This document shows, one piece after another, positions 60,885 through 64,000 of a stretch of 64,000 nt of DNA. Numbering within the stretch: the stretch's first letter is position 1; every line of letters starts with the position of its first letter. Source of the stretch: Firmicutes bacterium OM04-13BH (lineage in GTDB: Bacteria; Bacillota; Clostridia; Lachnospirales; Lachnospiraceae); assembly GCA_003481745.1 (NCBI GenBank), contig QULP01000004.1:310001-374000 (forward strand), given 5' to 3'. The notes under the pieces were generated by a model. The model was not told where the DNA came from, did no database searches, and saw only the letters and a list, made by a program, of their open reading frames with translations. The translations under genes were made by a program, and so were the position numbers.

Positions 60885-61007
60885 TTTACTTTGGCATGGC
60901 ATCATTTTAGCAGACACTTATGAACAATTTATGAATAACTCTTTTCATTTCCCCGGATTTAGGGTAGAATGATTAAAAACAATTGACAAAATAAAGGTGA
61001 TCAAAAT

Positions 61008-63386
61008 ATGAATGAAAAAGCATTAAAAACTCTTGAATATTACAAGATTATCGATATGCTCGAAGCTTTTGCCACTTCTTCCATTGGCAAGAATAAATGC
61101 CGGCAGCTTCGCCCTCTCGATAATCTGACAGAAATAGAAACCATGCAGCAGGAAACCGCAGATGCCCTCTCCCGCATCTATCAGAAAGGCAGCCTTTCTT
61201 TTAGCGGAGTGAAGGATGTTCGTGGTTCTTTAAAGCGTCTTGAAATTGGAAGTACCCTTGGAATCGGAGAGCTGCTTGCTATCCGTTCTTTACTGGAAAA
61301 TGCAAGCCGTGCCAAAGCTTATTCCAGACGAGAGACAGAAAATGAACATACGGATTCACTTGATAACATGTTTGAGTTAATCGAACCACTTTCTCCTCTT
61401 GCTACCGAAATCGGCCGCTGCATTCTCTCTGAAGATGAAATCAGTGACGATGCCAGTACCGGACTTCGTCAGGTTCGTCGTTCCATGAAACTGACAAATG
61501 ATAAAATTCATACACAGCTTAGTTCCTTTGTAAGTGGAAATTCCAGAACCTATCTTCAAGATGCCGTTGTCACTATGAGAAATGGACGCTACTGTATTCC
61601 GGTTAAGGCCGAATACAAAAGTCAGGTTCCCGGTATGATTCATGACCAGTCTTCTACCGGTTCTACTATCTTCGTAGAGCCAATGACAATTGTACGTTTA
61701 AATAACGAAATGCGTGAATTAGAAATTCAGGAACAAAAAGAAATCGAAATGATTCTTTCTAATTTAAGCCAGCTTGCTGCCGAAAATCTTGACGCTATTT
61801 TTGATGACGTCAAACTTTTATCCGAACTTGATTTTATTTTTGCACGTGCCCAGCTTGCAAAATCCCAAAATGCGACCGAGCCTCGCTTTAACCGAGACAG
61901 AATCATTGACATCAAAAAAGCCCGTCATCCATTAATTGATAAACATAAAGTAGTTCCGATTGATATCCGTATCGGTGAAACCTTCGACCTGTTAATTGTA
62001 ACCGGTCCAAACACCGGCGGTAAAACCGTATCATTGAAAACCGTGGGACTTTTAACTCTAATGGGTCAGTCCGGACTTCACATTCCGGCATTTGATAATT
62101 CCAGACTGAGTGTTTTTCGTGAGGTATATGCAGACATTGGAGACGAACAGAGTATTGAACAGAGTCTTAGTACCTTCTCCTCTCACATGACCAACGTAGT
62201 TCGTTTTATGGAAACTGCTGATTCCGATTCTTTAGTACTCTTCGACGAACTTGGTGCCGGAACAGACCCGACAGAGGGTGCAGCACTTGCAATTGCCATC
62301 CTTTCTACGCTTCACGAGCGTGGCATCCGTGCGATGGCAACCACTCATTACAGTGAGTTAAAAGTCTATGCGCTTTCTACTCCGGGTGTGGAAAATGCTT
62401 CCTGCGAATTTGATGTCGAAACTCTGCGCCCGACTTATCGTCTGTTAATTGGAGTTCCCGGAAAGAGTAACGCATTTGCTATCTCACAAAAGCTCGGACT
62501 TCCGCTTTCTATTATTGAGCGTGCCAAAGAACAAATCAGTCAGGAAGATGAAACCTTTGAAGATGTTTTAAGCAATCTCGAAGAAAGCCGTAAGACCATC
62601 GAATCCGAACGAGAAGAACTTCTTTCTTATAAGGAAGAAATCAAAACCTTAAAAGAACAATTAGAAGCAAAACAGGATAAACTAGACCAGCGAAAAGAAC
62701 GAATTATTGCTGAAGCAAATGAAGAAGCGCACCGTATTTTACGGGAAGCCAAAGATTATGCTGACCAGACCATGCGTATCTTTAATAAGGCCGGCAAAGA
62801 CAGCATGTCTGCAAAAGAGCTGGAAAAACACCGTTCTGATTTAAGGAAGAAAATGGACAAGGCTGGAAAGAAAGTTGCCTTAAAAACACCACAAAAACAA
62901 AAATCTACCCTTCGTCCGCAGGATTTATCGCTTGGCGATTCTGTAAAAGTCATGAGCTTAAATGTAAAGGGAACAGTCAGTTCCAAACCAGATTCCAAAG
63001 GTATGCTGTTTGTCCAGATGGGTATCTTACGTTCCAAAGTCCATATCTCTGACTTACAGTTAATCGACGAACCGGTTATCACAGGACCTGCACTTTCTCG
63101 TACCGGAGCCGGAAAAATCAAAATGAATAAATCCGCTTCTGTCCGCACCGAAATCAATTTGCTCGGAAAGACCGTAGACGAAGCAGTCTCAGAACTTGAT
63201 AAATACTTAGATGATGCCTATCTTGCACATTTAAGCAGTGTCCGTATCGTTCACGGTAAGGGAACCGGTGCCCTTAGAAAAGGCGTACACAATTATCTGA
63301 AACGTCTAAAATATGTTCAGGATTTCCACCTTGCGGAGTTTGGCGAAGGTGACGCCGGTGTTACAATTGTGGAATTTAAGAAATAG
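61008..63386 (+). CDS. mutS2: Endonuclease MutS2 family ATPase
   Basis: A 792-residue MutS2. It lacks the mismatch-binding domain of MutS and has the core ATPase with GPNTGGKTVSLKTVGLL (Walker A, about 327-343), STFSSHMTN and VLFDELGAGTDPTEGAALA (Walker B), a long coiled coil (about 515-600), and a C-terminal Smr domain with HGKGTGALRKGV. MutS2 suppresses recombination or rescues collided ribosomes in Firmicutes. The Smr segment reads INLLGKTVDEAV where nuclease-active members usually have an LDxR-type motif, so cleavage activity is uncertain. Confidence 0.94.
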   Translation: MNEKALKTLEYYKIIDMLEAFATSSIGKNKCRQLRPLDNLTEIETMQQETADALSRIYQKGSLSFSGVKDVRGSLKRLEIGSTLGIGELLAIRSLLENASRAKAYSRRETENEHTDSLDNMFELIEPLSPLATEIGRCILSEDEISDDASTGLRQVRRSMKLTNDKIHTQLSSFVSGNSRTYLQDAVVTMRNGRYCIPVKAEYKSQVPGMIHDQSSTGSTIFVEPMTIVRLNNEMRELEIQEQKEIEMILSNLSQLAAENLDAIFDDVKLLSELDFIFARAQLAKSQNATEPRFNRDRIIDIKKARHPLIDKHKVVPIDIRIGETFDLLIVTGPNTGGKTVSLKTVGLLTLMGQSGLHIPAFDNSRLSVFREVYADIGDEQSIEQSLSTFSSHMTNVVRFMETADSDSLVLFDELGAGTDPTEGAALAIAILSTLHERGIRAMATTHYSELKVYALSTPGVENASCEFDVETLRPTYRLLIGVPGKSNAFAISQKLGLPLSIIERAKEQISQEDETFEDVLSNLEESRKTIESEREELLSYKEEIKTLKEQLEAKQDKLDQRKERIIAEANEEAHRILREAKDYADQTMRIFNKAGKDSMSAKELEKHRSDLRKKMDKAGKKVALKTPQKQKSTLRPQDLSLGDSVKVMSLNVKGTVSSKPDSKGMLFVQMGILRSKVHISDLQLIDEPVITGPALSRTGAGKIKMNKSASVRTEINLLGKTVDEAVSELDKYLDDAYLAHLSSVRIVHGKGTGALRKGVHNYLKRLKYVQDFHLAEFGEGDAGVTIVEFKK

Positions 63387-63397
63387 GGGTTAAATAA

Positions 63398-64000
63398 ATG
63401 GTTTCAAAACAGAAAATTTTAATCGTCGATGACGACAATAACATTGCAGAACTGATTTCATTGTATCTTACCAAAGAATGTTTTAATACAATGATTGTCA
63501 ATGACGGAGAAGAGGCATTAAATGCATTTGCCTCTTTTAGTCCGAATTTGATTTTACTTGATTTGATGCTCCCTGGAATTGATGGTTATCAGGTATGCCG
63601 AGAAATCCGTCAAAAATCCAATGTACCGATTATCATGCTTTCTGCAAAAGGTGAAATTTTTGATAAAGTACTTGGGCTCGAGCTTGGGGCAGATGACTAT
63701 ATGATTAAGCCGTTTGATTCCAAAGAACTTGTTGCAAGAGTAAAAGCTGTCCTGCGCCGTTATCAGCCAACGGTCGCTCCTGCCGGACAGCCTGCCGGAA
63801 AATACGTAGAATATCCAGACCTTGCTATCAATCTGGCAAATTATTCCGTTGTCTATTTTGGAAGGCAGATTGATATGCCTCCAAAGGAACTCGAACTTTT
63901 GTATTTCCTTGCTTCCTCTCCCAATCAGGTCTTTACCAGAGAACAACTCTTAGACCATATCTGGGGGTATGAATATATCGGAGATACCCGTACAGTTGAC
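63398..64000 (+). CDS. OmpR/PhoB-type response regulator (partial, runs off window)
   Basis: The first about 200 residues of a two-component regulator. The receiver domain has the acidic pair VDDD at 10-13, phospho-Asp in LILLDLMLPGIDGY and the conserved Lys in MIKPFDSKEL. The winged-helix DNA-binding domain starts near 140 (YPDLAINLANYSV) and is cut in the recognition helix region (WGYEYIGDTRTVD). It begins 12 nt after the mutS2 stop with AGGGG upstream; a sensor kinase gene probably follows outside the window. Confidence 0.92.
   Translation, partial: MVSKQKILIVDDDNNIAELISLYLTKECFNTMIVNDGEEALNAFASFSPNLILLDLMLPGIDGYQVCREIRQKSNVPIIMLSAKGEIFDKVLGLELGADDYMIKPFDSKELVARVKAVLRRYQPTVAPAGQPAGKYVEYPDLAINLANYSVVYFGRQIDMPPKELELLYFLASSPNQVFTREQLLDHIWGYEYIGDTRTVD

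Overview
The window looks like a chromosomal segment of a gut Lachnospiraceae-type Clostridium. Base composition is A+T rich, genes have strong AGGAGG-type ribosome binding sites, promoters are sigma-A-like, and the surface protein ends in an SPKTGD sortase signal. The gene content also fits: split GH136 lacto-N-biosidases with chaperone subunits, a GH112 phosphorylase, formyl-THF ligase behind a ZTP riboswitch, and ATP-dependent PEPCK. I cannot name the species. No transposase, phage gene, CRISPR array, rRNA or tRNA was seen.

Layout. 1-5.5 kb: potassium uptake (ktrB, ktrA, a KdpD-like kinase cut by the window edge), an acetyltransferase, and mgtE behind a leader that appears to encode a small peptide and an attenuator. 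5.6-12.7 kb: two c-di-GMP proteins (a Cache-GGDEF cyclase and a REC/HD-GYP/degenerate-GGDEF protein) flanking a pabA-pabB-pabC operon. 12.9-16 kb: a formate/nitrite channel and fhs with a ZTP riboswitch. 16.1-19.1 kb: fructokinase-like PfkB, an AI-2E family permease and a Nudix hydrolase. 19.2-32.2 kb: a sugar-acid catabolic region (KDG kinase, two IlvD/Edd dehydratases, SDR, DapA-family aldolase, GntP permease, two GntR regulators, Zn alcohol dehydrogenase, LarA-type epimerase) in several short transcription units that share candidate operators. 32.3-37.4 kb: pckA, a MalT-like LuxR regulator and a small membrane protein. 37.6-53.1 kb: host-glycan (lacto-N-tetraose / mucin core) use, with an intracellular GH136 plus chaperone, an ABC importer and GH112 in one operon, two AraC regulators, then a 1608-residue cell-wall-anchored GH136 with its own membrane-anchored chaperone. 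53-57 kb: phosphoesterase and a binding-protein/hybrid-kinase pair. 57-64 kb: rlmD, yhaM, an HtrA-like protein without its catalytic triad, mutS2 and a partial response regulator.

How it fits together. The secreted GH136 would release lacto-N-biose (Gal-beta-1,3-GlcNAc) outside the cell. The ABC importer would bring in lacto-N-biose or longer chains, which the cytoplasmic GH136 and GH112 would split to galactose-1-phosphate and an N-acetylhexosamine. The sugar-acid genes fit import of gluconate/idonate-type acids, interconversion at C5 and C2, dehydration to 2-keto-3-deoxy acids, then phosphorylation or aldol cleavage.

The two most unusual signals are non-coding. The first is the mgtE leader: an independent promoter, a 25-codon leader ORF with a strong RBS, and three mutually pairing segments of the classic 1:2 / 2:3 attenuator type. 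The second is a dispersed 158-nt element with two full-length copies (36801-36958 and 46899-47056) and two fragments; several stems of the full copies differ by compensatory base changes.
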